Shown: one piece after another, positions 1 through 10,018 of the stretch | Position numbering within the stretch: the stretch's first letter is position 1 | Layout: every line of letters begins with the position of its first letter | NCBI GenBank assembly: GCA_009801085.1 | Contig: VNWV01000002.1 | Span: 3,844,001 to 3,908,000, forward strand | Reading direction: 5' to 3' | DNA from: Lasiodiplodia sp. COLG20 | Lineage: Eukaryota; Ascomycota; Dothideomycetes; Botryosphaeriales; Botryosphaeriaceae | Length of the DNA stretch: 64,000 bases | Translations under genes and position numbers: made by a program | The notes under the pieces: model-generated | Database searches by the model: none | The model's input: only the letters and a program-made list of their open reading frames with translations | Told to the model about the DNA's origin: nothing

Positions 1-1
1 C

Positions 2-76
2 GAAGCGGTGCCGGCCGCAAGGGACAACTTCCAGGTCCTGATGCAGGAACTGAACAGGCCTAAGGACCAGAATTGA
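2..76 (+). CDS. C-terminal end of an unidentified protein (partial)
   Basis: From the left edge, frame 2 reads 24 sense codons and then TGA at 74-76. The residues (EAVPAARDNFQVLMQELNRP and four more) have a natural amphipathic composition with charged and hydrophobic residues alternating, like the end of a helical protein. Only this tail is in the window, so no family can be named, and a chance open frame of this length cannot be excluded. If real, the gene is transcribed rightwards and converges on the P-loop ATPase gene at 1,338. Confidence 0.35.
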   Translation, partial: EAVPAARDNFQVLMQELNRPKDQN

Positions 77-1337
77 GGGATCGACTCTCTCTCTTCGGCC
101 AGAGTTATGAGGAAAGCAGAGCATCATCATGATCAGCAGATCTCCTGAGCTGTGTTCAAACTCGAACACCACCACCGTTTTCCTAGGGCACGCCGGACGA
201 TGAAAAGACGCTAACGTTGGTTAAATCCTTTGGGATACTCTTCAGCTCGCTCTCGTCTTGTTTTGCATGCAAAGCGTCAACGCCTGCGGCCGTTACGTCT
301 TCCTTTTTATCCAAGGTTTCAGAGATGCATGCACTTGTGCACGAGGTCTCCTTTTCTCCCAGACGCAGAAACTGGATATACAAGCGTCACACGTCTCCAC
401 GTCGATCTGGAGACCACAGGATAAACCCCTTGACATGATGTCAACGTACAAACGAGGGATGAAAAAGGGATGAGGGGTCTTTTTTATTTTGTCTCCTTTC
501 GTTCTGCTGGATGGGAGTAGCACAAAGAAAAGATGGGGTCTGCGGGAGGTTTTTCTTGCTTCTTCTTCATCACATGGACGGCTTTTTTCTGTCTGTGTCG
601 CCTTCAATCGGAGAACAGGGGAGAATTTTCCTTTTCCTTCATTTCATCTCCCTCTCTCTCCTTGCTTCCCAGTTCTCCTGAGTTCTTCACCATGTTCTTG
701 GTTGGAACTAAAAAGAGGGGACCAGATCGACAATACATGGCCGGAGATGAACCTTTATTTTTGCTCTTTTCTTGAAATGAAGGGAACGATGGATGTATGA
801 GGGAGGGGGAAAATAAAAGCGGGTGGTGGGGATGATGGTTGGTTGTATGAATAGTTCAGCTTCCTCGGAACTTCCAAACATTGAGCTGGGCGAATGGTGG
901 ATCTTTTCTCCTTTGATTTCTCTTTTTTTCTATTCCCCTCTTTTCTCTCATTCCCGACAATTGCTGTAGGTTACGAAAAAATCGAGATAAAAGAAATCTT
1001 TCTTTGTAAATGCTGTGAATGTCTGCGTGTTTAGGGTAGAAACGTTTCGGCATGGCACCGTCAATTTGGAGTGCATATTTCAATAATTTGTATTTCATGA
1101 AATCGTTAACGGAACCATTTGTCCGAGTAAATCTAATGTGTTCTCAAATATCGTGAAAAATCTCTAGCCTTATTTCCCCCTATTTGTTCGCAAATTCTGC
1201 GTGAAACTCCATGATCGTATCCCCAAACGCTCTCAAAGCCCGAAATCAACAAACAAAATATATACAAACAGAGACAGCGTCGCGTATTCCCGTCTCTGGA
1301 GCAAAGCGCTCATTCTTACTCTTTCCTTCCTCCCCCC
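77..1337. other. Intergenic, 1.26 kb, between convergent genes
   Basis: No open frame here looks like a conserved protein; the open frames are short and overlapping. The sequence is T- and pyrimidine-rich (for example 540-700 and 900-960), as expected of 3' untranslated and terminator regions between convergent genes. Confidence 0.5.
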
Positions 1338-3068
1338 TTACCTGATCGCTAACACGCTCTTCCCTCCATCACTCGTCACCCTCGGCCTGGTCCTAAACCT
1401 TAAACACTCCGTCCCCAACTTCCGAATCCTCTTCTCCCCCCCTTTACCCCCCTGCGGCACGACAACCCTCACCATCGCACTCGGCGCAAACAGCAACCCC
1501 TCGCCCACGCCGAGCGTGACAATCTCCTCAAACAACGCCCTGACCTGCTCCTCGTTGCGTCCGGCCACCGAGGACAAACCGGCGAGGTGGTCGCGCAGGG
1601 CAGCCAGCCAAGCGGGGCTGGAGAAGCGGTGGACGATGGTGAGCGAGCAGAGGTCGAGGAGCTTGGGCGAGACGGTGGGTTCCTGGGTGGCGACGATGAT
1701 GCGGGTGCCGGCGTGGCGCTGGATGCGGATGGCGGTGAGGAGGGAGTCGGTGAAGCGGTCGGACGCGGCCGAGGTGGCGGAGAGGTATTTGTGGGCTTCG
1801 TCGAGGGCGATGACGCGGCCGATTGGGGGAGGGGAGGGGTGAAAGGCACCCGTTTTGGAGGGATTGGTGTTGGGGTCTTCGAGGAAGAGGGCGAGGCAAA
1901 TGTCGAAGAGGGTGCAGGCGCTCGAGGCGTCGATGAAGGGGTCGGTGAGGTCGACGATGGTGAGGGTGCCGGCGGGCGGCGAGAACATGTCGTTGTCGCT
2001 GGGGTCGTCGGAGCTGTCGACGTCCATGAAAGATTCGAGGAGTTGGAGGCGGAGGTTCATGGGGCCTTTTTGGTCAGGGGTGAGGCGCTCTAGGTCGAGG
2101 AGGCGCATGAAGTGCCTGTAGTCGAATTGGAAGGATTGCTGGGCTGAGGTGGCCATTTCGCGCAGGATCTTGTTGATGACCTCCATGTACAGCGGTACGC
2201 GTCCGCTGCTCTCGTTGAAGGCCATGAGCGCCAGCATCCTCTCGACGTTCAGGTGCTTCGGCTTCAGCTTCATCCTCTTCACCCTCAAGCACCTCTTCGG
2301 ATCCTCAATCTTGCTGTACGCCTGGTGCAGGCGCCAGTAGTTGCTCGGGCTCACGAGCACATTGACGGGAACGCCAGCGCTACACAGGTGCGCGGCCTCG
2401 CACACGCCGCCGGCCGTCAAGGCATCGGCATGGAAGACGATGCCCTGCAGCGGCTCCGGCAGGCGGCCCAGCGCCTTGTTTGGCAGCAAGCAGCCTTCGA
2501 GCATGACGGATAGCGTGTGCGACTTGCCCGAGCCCTGCGAGCCACACAGGAAGGCCGACCATGGCGCGTTCGTGTTCAGAAAGATAGGCTCTACGCCGTC
2601 CGGGTTGTGCGCCGAGGCGCGGTTGGCGACGGTGGCAGCCGTATTACGCTCCTGGCCGAGCAGCGCGAATTGGTCGAAGTGGGCCGACGATGGCGTGTGG
2701 CCGCGCTTGCGCTCGTCGGCCAGTGCGAGCTTGACGGACCATGAAAATAGCGGCGTCGTGAGAAGCTCTTCGATGTGCAAGCCGCATACCGTCGTCTCGT
2801 CGCCGTCCTGCTGCGAGGACTTGCCCGGCTTGAGGAGGTCGAGATAACGGGTGAGCTCTCGCACGACGCGGTCGATGCCGTGGTGGCCGTTTCCTTTGGG
2901 CGTCGAGACTTCTTGAACGGTGGATGCTCTATCCGAAGCTGCGACCGAGTTGCGGAGCGGTAGATCGCTGCTGCCAAAGCTGGACATTTTGGACGAGTCA
3001 CCGAACGAGAAATTGAAGAGGCTACCAGGCTGTTTGGGGGAATTGGAGCCCCGAGTGAAGGACGGCAT
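1338..3068 (-). CDS. HerA/FtsK-like P-loop ATPase, uncharacterised fungal family
   Basis: A single uninterrupted frame of 576 residues starting at ATG 3068. A Walker A motif (GSQGSGKSHT) lies near residue 173 and a Walker B motif with a DEAH-like sequence (RVIALDEAHKYLSA) near residue 428. It is followed by a sensor-like stretch with an RIIVATQEP segment, the arrangement of HerA/VirB4-type motor ATPases in which an arginine follows strand 4. The N-terminal 60 residues are Ser-rich and look disordered. Proteins like this are usually annotated in filamentous fungi only as P-loop NTPases. The biological role is unknown to me; a nucleic-acid or cargo-remodelling motor is inference only. It ends convergently with whatever lies at the left edge. 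Confidence 0.85.
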   Translation of the reverse strand: MPSFTRGSNSPKQPGSLFNFSFGDSSKMSSFGSSDLPLRNSVAASDRASTVQEVSTPKGNGHHGIDRVVRELTRYLDLLKPGKSSQQDGDETTVCGLHIEELLTTPLFSWSVKLALADERKRGHTPSSAHFDQFALLGQERNTAATVANRASAHNPDGVEPIFLNTNAPWSAFLCGSQGSGKSHTLSVMLEGCLLPNKALGRLPEPLQGIVFHADALTAGGVCEAAHLCSAGVPVNVLVSPSNYWRLHQAYSKIEDPKRCLRVKRMKLKPKHLNVERMLALMAFNESSGRVPLYMEVINKILREMATSAQQSFQFDYRHFMRLLDLERLTPDQKGPMNLRLQLLESFMDVDSSDDPSDNDMFSPPAGTLTIVDLTDPFIDASSACTLFDICLALFLEDPNTNPSKTGAFHPSPPPIGRVIALDEAHKYLSATSAASDRFTDSLLTAIRIQRHAGTRIIVATQEPTVSPKLLDLCSLTIVHRFSSPAWLAALRDHLAGLSSVAGRNEEQVRALFEEIVTLGVGEGLLFAPSAMVRVVVPQGGKGGEKRIRKLGTECLRFRTRPRVTSDGGKSVLAIR

Positions 3069-3774
3069 GATGGCTTAATAGGGTATCTGGTTTGCTCCAA
3101 CGTTGTTTGCCCTGCCGTTCCGTGGATGAGGCTGGAAAGACGCGTCGCCGTGACCGGAATGGGACGCGTAAGAAATATCTGCGCGGCTTTCTCACACCCC
3201 AATTGACGATTTTCCGGCGTCTTTCGACGAGACAAAGACAAGCAAAAGGAGAGACAGCTAGAGCACGGATCCTGGGTATCACGAAAATGGGGAAAAGAAA
3301 GCGGGGTGAGAAGGTTAGAGGGTGGATTTTGAAATGGAAAGTTTGTCCAACGCGACAAGCGAGGGGTCCCTGCCTCTTTCTCACCCTGCTTATCCCTGCT
3401 CAATGCTCTTTCCCTCGCGGAAACGCGTCAAAAAGCCGTTTCCCTGAGAATGACCTGGAAAAAGCAACAATTATGAGCTGATTTGCCCCAGTTTTCGATC
3501 AATTGAGACCATGGGGGCCTCAATGCGTTATCTTTCAGGGTCCCGCAGAGCGTCGATCATCCCGTGCCACGAGCGACGCCTTGTGGCTCCACTTGTGAGT
3601 CTACGGTCCGACCACTGTCACCTTTGTTTTCACTTCATCAAAAATTCAAAGCCATCAATTTCCCTCATGCTTGCTACTTGGAGCGGTTGAAAAGAGAAAC
3701 AACCAGTAAATCTCCTATCCGCATCCAAACCACTGCCGAGCTGTCAAAGTTTACGCTATGGTTTCCAAAACCAA
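3069..3774. other. Intergenic: 5' region of the P-loop ATPase gene
   Basis: 706 bases between the start of the P-loop ATPase gene and the stop of the MARVEL gene, both on the minus strand. It must hold the promoter of the former and the 3' end of the latter. No coding sequence is supported. Confidence 0.5.
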
Positions 3775-4614
3775 TCAAAGAAGCGGCCCATCATTGCGTC
3801 TGTTCATGCCGTTGCTATGGGCGCCATAGTACCCGGTGTCATCGTACGTATACTGCTCGTCTGGGACCGCATACCCTGCGTTCTTTTGCGCCTCCGGCAC
3901 GGGTTCATCTCTGAAAGGTTTCTGCTCAGTGTACGTTTCCTCAATGTTGGTGGACCACGGCGATTGTTGCGCAGCGGATGCATCGCGTTTCCCATCCGGA
4001 TCCATCATCTGGTTGTACTTTCCGCGACGCGTGGATTGCCTGAAGACGTAGACATCCAAGAGGAGGGCTGCGAGTGTTGATACGCTAATAGCACAGTCAG
4101 CACGCTAGTCAATGCGAGTTAAGGTAAGGCGTCGTTACAATCCAAGCAGCGAAAAGGCGAATAAGGTCTTGTAGATGCGGCATATCATGATGCCGTCGTC
4201 GTTGCGCCAGTTAGCCTTGTTGCAGACGTGGCCCATCGTCCCCGCCGACCACCACGACAACAATGCAAAGCCGAGGGTCCATATCACGAGCAGCCCGGCA
4301 TTCAGGAATAAATTCAACCGAGGATTCAATCCGCAGCAGCAGTGCTGCACGAGGGTCATAGACAGAAAGAGAACGGTGAGGACGGAGACTGTGAGGAGCT
4401 GCACGAGCTCGTCAGTGGTCGCACGCGCGATCCGTCAGAACTCAAAACGTACCAAGAGGAAGGTCCATGGGATGGGGTAGCCGTCGTGGTGGAGTTGGTC
4501 GATGAAGAATATCATGACACAGGTCACGACTGTGGCCGCGAGAAGCTGCGCGCTGCGCAGAAAGTGGAAGGGGATACGCGGGTAATGCGTAGGCTGCACC
4601 TTGCTGCGCGCCAT
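3775..4614 (-). CDS. MARVEL-type four-transmembrane protein
   Basis: Three exons: 4614-4453, 4398-4139 and 4084-3775, giving 243 residues. The introns start GTACGT and GTAACG and end CAG and TAG. Exon 1 holds a short basic N-terminus and transmembrane helix 1 (around RSAQLLAATVVTCVMIFFI). Exon 2 holds helix 2 after PIPWTFLL, helix 3 near LFLNAGLLVIWTLGFALLSW and the start of helix 4. Exon 3 completes helix 4 with STLAALLLDVYVF. Four helices with a Cys-containing extracellular loop and a tyrosine- and acid-rich cytosolic tail fit the fungal MARVEL-domain family of small membrane proteins. The function of these proteins in fungi is largely undefined, with roles proposed at plasma-membrane subdomains. 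The start was chosen because exon 1 in this frame continues cleanly into the intron. Confidence 0.8.
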
Positions 4615-5331
4615 TTTGAGGAATGTGAATGTTGGTTTAACGAGAGGACGACGTGGTGACGACAGTTGGGGGATTATGTGGTGCAAAGGCCTATCCAGAG
4701 GCTGTATACACCAGAGGCATGAGAGAGGGAGGTCGCGCGGAGGCTGAAGAAGAGAGCGCGGCAGCGGCTGTATATCTGCTTCAGCGTCTAACTGCAGGAG
4801 CTGTCCCGTGTCGCCTGTCAGCCGGACTATCGGTTTGTGGCTTCCTCAACCAATGGCAAAGGTCGTAGGTTTTGGCCCCATGCGTCGTGAAACGCCTCCG
4901 GAGATGGAACCGCAAGGGGTGTCGCCTGTCGTCCCAGACAGCTTCAAACACATCGCCCTGGAACTTCGACGGCCGAATAATCTGGCCGCGCTTACGGGTT
5001 CCTATTCGACATTGTTTTAATATGATGACAGAAAAACGAACGGGCCACCGGGGCTCTTGCGCGACTCAGAACAACAATGGCTAATGCCACGCCTCAGCGG
5101 GTCAGACCATGGTTCGCATGTTCGCATCCGACGCCTGCCATAGGCTAGCCCGAAACCGAATGGCGCCTAACGGCGCGTATCGTAGCATCTGATAGATATA
5201 ACCTACATCCGTTCGTCCCTTCGTGTGCGTGCTTCTACAGCCAAAAACGTTAGACAATACACAATGATATCTCTAACCCATTTCCAATACTAATATATAG
5301 GAGAGCTCAAATAACACATATAAGCCCTAGC
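4615..5331. other. Intergenic: promoter of MARVEL gene, contains repeat copy A
   Basis: Lies upstream of the MARVEL gene. Apart from the diverged repeat at 4935-5087 there is no recognisable content. Around 5180-5330 the sequence turns AT-rich next to the decayed transporter. Confidence 0.45.
4935..5087 (+). repeat. Diverged direct repeat, copy A
   Basis: About 150 bases that align with 6819-6970 in the same orientation. Shared blocks include CCCTGGAA, TCTGGCCGCGCTTAC, ATGATGACAGAAAAA and ACAACAATGGC. Many substitutions separate the copies. They lie about 1.9 kb apart on either side of the transporter relic. No terminal inverted repeats or coding capacity are seen, so the origin (segmental duplication, solo repeat or other) is open. 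Confidence 0.75.
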
Positions 5332-6310
5332 TTAAGCTGACTCATTAATGTTCTCAGTTTCAACCACCGCCACGTCTTTAGCCGCAGATTCGCCTACAAG
5401 ACCGATTTCCACTCCAGCCTTCTTCATCTTAGCAATCTCCTCCCCAACAACCACCGGATTTCGTCCCTCCGTGAAAACCAAGTCAACATCTTCGAGGCGC
5501 ATATTACCGGTTTCGGCTAAAAATTTCACTCGTAAGTACCCTAATTTCGGAGAGCTAGGAGCGGTACAACGTACGATATAGGACGTATACCAAAGGAATA
5601 GATAGTGCGTTTGTCGCAAAGAAGATCAGGTAAGCCTTCCACTGAAGTCGATTGAGAACCACGGGCGTGATCATGGCAACGGCAAAATTCCACATCCAGT
5701 TACTGCTGATTCCGATGGCTGTTCCCTGAGTACGTGCGTAGAGAGGCAGAAGCTCGGGTACGTAGATCCATGGAACGGAATTGACACTGGCGAGCGTTAG
5801 CTATGCCTTGCTCCCTTCGTTTGTTCGTCCGACTCACGTGGCTCCATAAATTACCATGTACAGGAAGAAAAACACCACCGAAGCTGATGCAAAATCGGTT
5901 CCCCGACTAGATGTACCGCCGTCACTTTGCGATAGGAGGGCAGACACCATGACCATGCAGACCGCAAGGCTTCCCAATTCCCACATCATCGTCGTGCGCC
6001 GGCAAAATTTCTCGCATACTAAAAGTTGACCATCAAAACCTTAGCCGACAGGCCTCATAGATGGGCTCATCGATATGTATGCTCACCCATACAACCCACC
6101 AAGCATCCAAGATTGTAACAAGAGACGATGATGCCTGTCTTAGAATGGGAGGATGACCAAACTGCTCCAAATAGTCTTTATTCTCGAGGATGAGGCCGAA
6201 GACACCTTGCTCCCATCCAAACAGGGCGAATTCCGAAAGACAGCATAACATTATACCGGCTTTCAGCGTCCGGCCTCGACCAAGCCACAACCATATGTCA
6301 GCCTCCTATG
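5332..6310 (-). pseudogene. Decayed MFS sugar transporter with internal deletion
   Basis: Minus-strand fragments of one major-facilitator sugar transporter are in the correct order. The first helix region is at 6290-6150 (GIMLCCLSEFALFGWEQGVF, then NKDYLEQFGHP). A later helix follows at about 6010-5838. A well-kept segment at about 5799-5572 (VNSVPWIYVPELLPLYARTQ and a following NWMWNF) matches the C-terminal half. The tail is at about 5550-5332 (ETGNMRLEDVDLVFTEGRNP), apparently after a retained intron. In an intact member of this family several hundred residues, roughly helices 2 to 7 with the GR[KR] loop motif and the central loop, would lie between the first and second fragments; here they are gone. 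The break is too large for an intron. The locus cannot encode a working transporter. It sits between two diverged repeats. Confidence 0.85.
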
Positions 6311-7309
6311 AATGCGCATGTGAAGATGAGAAACGAACTAAGAAATTGTCGAGGAAAAGGATGCGGCTGATAGGATGAAAATTAGCAAGTGAGTGAACTG
6401 ATTCAATATGTCAAACCTCGTTACTCATGCCTATTGCCACATTTCATTGCCATGTTTTTCCCCCCCTAGAACACCAAATGTCTATTCTGATACATCACCT
6501 CATTTTGCATGACCTGCCGCTTCCCTAATCTTCTTCAGTACCGCACTATCTTCTGGTTGAATTGTGTATTTAATCCGAACATTTCGCTGCTCATTTAAAG
6601 GAGCAGTAATATACAATTTCATGAACTTGCACCATTCAACACAATAGTCATAACGAGAAAACAGGCGGCATCTTGCTTTCGAGCATCTTTTGACAAGAAC
6701 AGAAGGCCGGAATCCTGACGAGAGGTTACACGGCTGCGAAGGCAAACCATACGAGAGAACTATCAAGGGCGATGAGTCACGTGATAATGGCCACTGAAGG
6801 CCAGAGCTCTGAGCGTGACAGACAGCCTCAAATACATCTGCACATGTGCCCTGGAAGTTCCGCGGAGAAGTCTGGCCGCGCTTACCTGAAGTCTATCTAA
6901 ACATGATGACAGAAAAAAACCAACAGGCGACCAAGGCTCTGGCGCAATTCAGGACAACAATGGCAAATGCTAGGCGGTTTGCGGCAAAGCGCGGCTGACG
7001 CTTTCCGCACCACCACGCCTGCTTTATCATCATGCCGCAGAACGACTCACCGTCGGGCCATCCACCAACGGCATCCTCGGCATCCACCGCTGGCCACGTT
7101 TCCAATGTAGTCCCTTCGAGAAGCGGCGAGCCTAGCTCCACAGGTTATAACTCTCTATTCCCCTACTCTCCCTTTCTCTTTACCGTCTCCCTTCGCCCGG
7201 AACGTGCTCTACATCCCCCGCACTCCACAAAACTGCTCCAAAACGTTTTTTTCCATCCAAGAATCTCCATCAATCCCACACCGCTGAACCCCCATTTCCC
7301 CTCTCCAAA
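6311..7309. other. Intergenic: promoter side of the fusion flavoprotein, contains repeat copy B
   Basis: Holds repeat copy B (6819-6970) and an AT-rich stretch next to the transporter relic. From about 7140 the sequence becomes CT-rich, as in a leader immediately upstream of the ATG at 7310. No gene is supported here. Confidence 0.45.
6819..6970 (+). repeat. Diverged direct repeat, copy B
   Basis: Partner of the repeat at 4935-5087, in the same orientation. It lies about 340-490 bases upstream of the fusion flavoprotein start, while copy A lies about 320-470 bases upstream of the MARVEL gene start on the other strand. The pair could therefore be a duplicated promoter-proximal segment. Confidence 0.75.
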
Positions 7310-9585
7310 ATGGCCATCTCCCTCGCCATGCCCTGGTCCGCCGGCGAGCGCGCCATGCACTCGCTCCTGCACATCCCGTCCGACAGCATGGACAACCCGA
7401 CATCCACCTTCATGACGCCGCAAGCCGCGACGATGCTCGTGCGCGCGCCCACCATCGCCCTCGGCGCGCTCGACTCCGAGGGTCGCCCAAGGGCGACCCT
7501 ATGGGGCGGCGAGCCGGGTTTCGCGCAGCCGCTGGGCGGCGGCATCTTTGGTGTGCGTACGCCTGTTGACCGGAAGTTCGACCCGGTGGCGCAGGCGCTG
7601 GTGGATGGGAAGACGGAGGGTGAGGTTGTGAGGGATGAGGGGGCTAGGGGAAGGATGGTGGCTGGGTTGCCGTTTGATTTGGTGACGAGGAAGAGGGTGA
7701 AGGTTTATGGGAGGATGGTGGTGGCGAGTTTGGGGAGGGGTGGTGGGGAGGAGGGTGAGGGTGAAGGTGGTGGTGATGATGATGATGGGGCGGGGGAGAT
7801 GCAGTTGGTGGTGAAGGTGGAGCAGAGTCTTGGTGAGTGGATATTTTCTTCCTATGTCCCAGGCAATGGCACTCTCTATTCCTGCTATAGCCATTACTGA
7901 ATTTCAACTCCCAGCCTCAACTCCCAGCCCTGCCTTTTTTTTTTTTTTTTTCGTTCTCAATATTGCTATGCAATCATTACATTCTTGGCTGCGGCTCTTC
8001 ACCTTAGATTCTTCATTCTCTTTTTCACCTTCTTCACCCACCCCACTTCACCGCACAGCTTAAACTAACAACACAACCAGGCAACTGTCCCAAATACCTC
8101 AACTCCAGAACCATCACCCCCGCCACGCCCCACCCCGAACTCCTCTCCACCTCGACCAATCTCACCCCCGCCGCCCGCGCCCTCATCGCCAAATGCGACC
8201 TCTTCTTCATCTCCAGCAACAACGGCACCCACGACATGGACGTCAACCACCGCGGCGGCCCCACCGGCTTCGTCCGCATCATCCCCCCTTCTCCCACCGA
8301 CCCATCCGACACCCCCACCACGCTCGTCTACCCCGAGTACTCCGGCAACCGCCTCTACCAAACCCTCGGCAACCTCCACGCCAACCCGCGCGCCGGCCTC
8401 TGCTTCCCCGACTTCGAGACGGGCGACGTGCTCTACGTGACGGGCACGACGCGCATCTACGCGGGCAAGGACGCCGCCGCGCTGCTGCCGCGCTCCAACC
8501 TCGCCGTCGCCATCACCCTCACCGCCGCGCGCCTCGTCCGCTCCGGCCTCGCTTTCCGCGGCGCGCCGGCCATGGGCGTCGGCAACGCGGCGAGCGAGAA
8601 TCTGTCCGATTTGTTGGGCAAGTCGCCGTATAACCCGCCGGTGCGGCTGCTCGCGGCCGAGGGGAACTTGCTGTCGGAGATGGAGAGGAAGAAAGGTGGT
8701 GGTGGTGGTGAGGTGACGGCGAAGCTGGAGAAGAAAGAGGTCATTACGCCCAGCGTCGCGCGCTTCACGTTCGCGCTGAGCACGCCGACGACGGTGCTGC
8801 CGGGGCAGTGGGTCGCGCTGGATGCGGCGGGCGAGCTGGATCTGGGATACAGCCACATGCGCGACGACGACCCGGCGAGCCTGAACGACGACTTTGTGCG
8901 CACTTTCACCGTCACTTGGGCGTCGGGCTGGGACGACGGAAAATCAGACAGTGGTGCCGCAGCAGCAGTCCCCCCGTCGACCGCCTTCGCCATCACCATC
9001 CGCCGCCACGGCCCCGTCACCGGTCTACTCTTCGCGTCGTCGCCTGAGCGCGCAGGCCTGGAGCTACCTATCCGCGGCTTCGGCGGCGGCGAGTTCAGGG
9101 TCAGGCCGGTGGCGGCCGCGCATTCTTCTTCCCCTTCTCCAGCTTCGTCTTCTATTGCGCCGGTGAAAGGACTGACGCCCTTCATCGCCGGCGGCGTCGG
9201 CATCACGCCGCTGCTGGCCGAGCTCGCCGCGCCGCATGATGGCAACGATGTGCTGGACCCGCGGCGCGTCGCGTTGTTTTGGACGCTGAAGCGGGCGGAT
9301 GCGGCGCTGGCGGTGGAGGTGTTGAGGCGGTGGCCGGGAATGGCGGCGCACGTGTTCCTCACTGGGAGGGGTGGGCGCGGTAGCGAGGAAGAAGATGAAG
9401 CCGTGAAGACGCTCAAGGAGTTGGGAGTTCTTCTAGTGGCGGATGGGATGAGGATGACGGAAGAAAGTCTAAGGACGGTGGAGAGCGAGAAGTGGTATTT
9501 GTGTGCGGGAACGGCGCTGCATAAGCAGGTGGTGGCGTGGTTGGAGGGGAGAGGGGAGGTTGTTTCCGAAAGCTTTAACTTTTAA
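7310..9585 (+). CDS. PNPOx-like / FAD-NAD(P) reductase fusion flavoprotein
   Basis: Two exons, 7310-7832 and 8081-9585, give 675 residues. The 248-nt intron begins GTGAGT and ends AACACAACCAG; splicing restores SLGNCPKYL across the junction. Residues 1 to about 330 resemble the pyridoxamine-5'-phosphate-oxidase-like FMN-binding split barrel (LVRAPTIALGALDSEGRPRA near residue 43, then PKYLNSR and GGPTGFVRI). From about residue 360 a ferredoxin-reductase-type FAD domain follows (LPGQWVALD, then VRTFTVTW in place of the usual RxY[ST]). It is followed by an NAD(P) pocket GGVGITPLLAEL and a C-terminal LCAGTALHKQVVAWLEG. No 2Fe-2S domain follows. The layout predicts an electron-transferring oxidoreductase, probably NAD(P)H to FAD to FMN. 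The substrate is unknown. Codon GC is very high at third positions in the 5' half of exon 2. Confidence 0.85.
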
Positions 9586-10018
9586 GGAGAGAGGGTGATA
9601 ATTCATCTGGTGCAGGGTTTGGTGATAATGTGTTTGGAAAATTTTCTAAAAGTCTGTGTTGGTGAGTTGTAAAGGTATTTTACAGCAAAATATCTCTGTG
9701 GATAGTTTCAATCTACGTTTGAACGCTCTTGTAAATATTCAAAGTATAAATTTAACTTCAAACCCATCTTTCACTTGAATGTGTAAGAATAGCCCACCGT
9801 TCTTAATTAGAGTGCAGAACAGTAGTACATCTATCATCTGTAAGTTCCAAGTTCAATTGCTCCATTTTCGTGATCATGCTAGCGATGCCTGTTTCCGTTA
9901 GTCCATCACCCGATTTCCACATTCTGATAACTTCTCCACATTCTGCCTCGATCAAATCCCACTCACCAACCACCAGAAACTTCTACCATCAAACGGAACC
10001 GAAACACCGACTTCAAAA
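9586..10018. other. Intergenic between convergent genes
   Basis: 433 bases, AT-rich around 9640-9800, between two converging stop codons. It is expected to hold both polyadenylation regions. Nothing else is seen. Confidence 0.5.

Noticed and set aside
8065..8856. Long antisense frames across the fusion flavoprotein, and similar ones across the SNF2, MAM3 and BUD27 genes
   Set aside because: They mirror high third-position GC or repeats of the real genes on the opposite strand.
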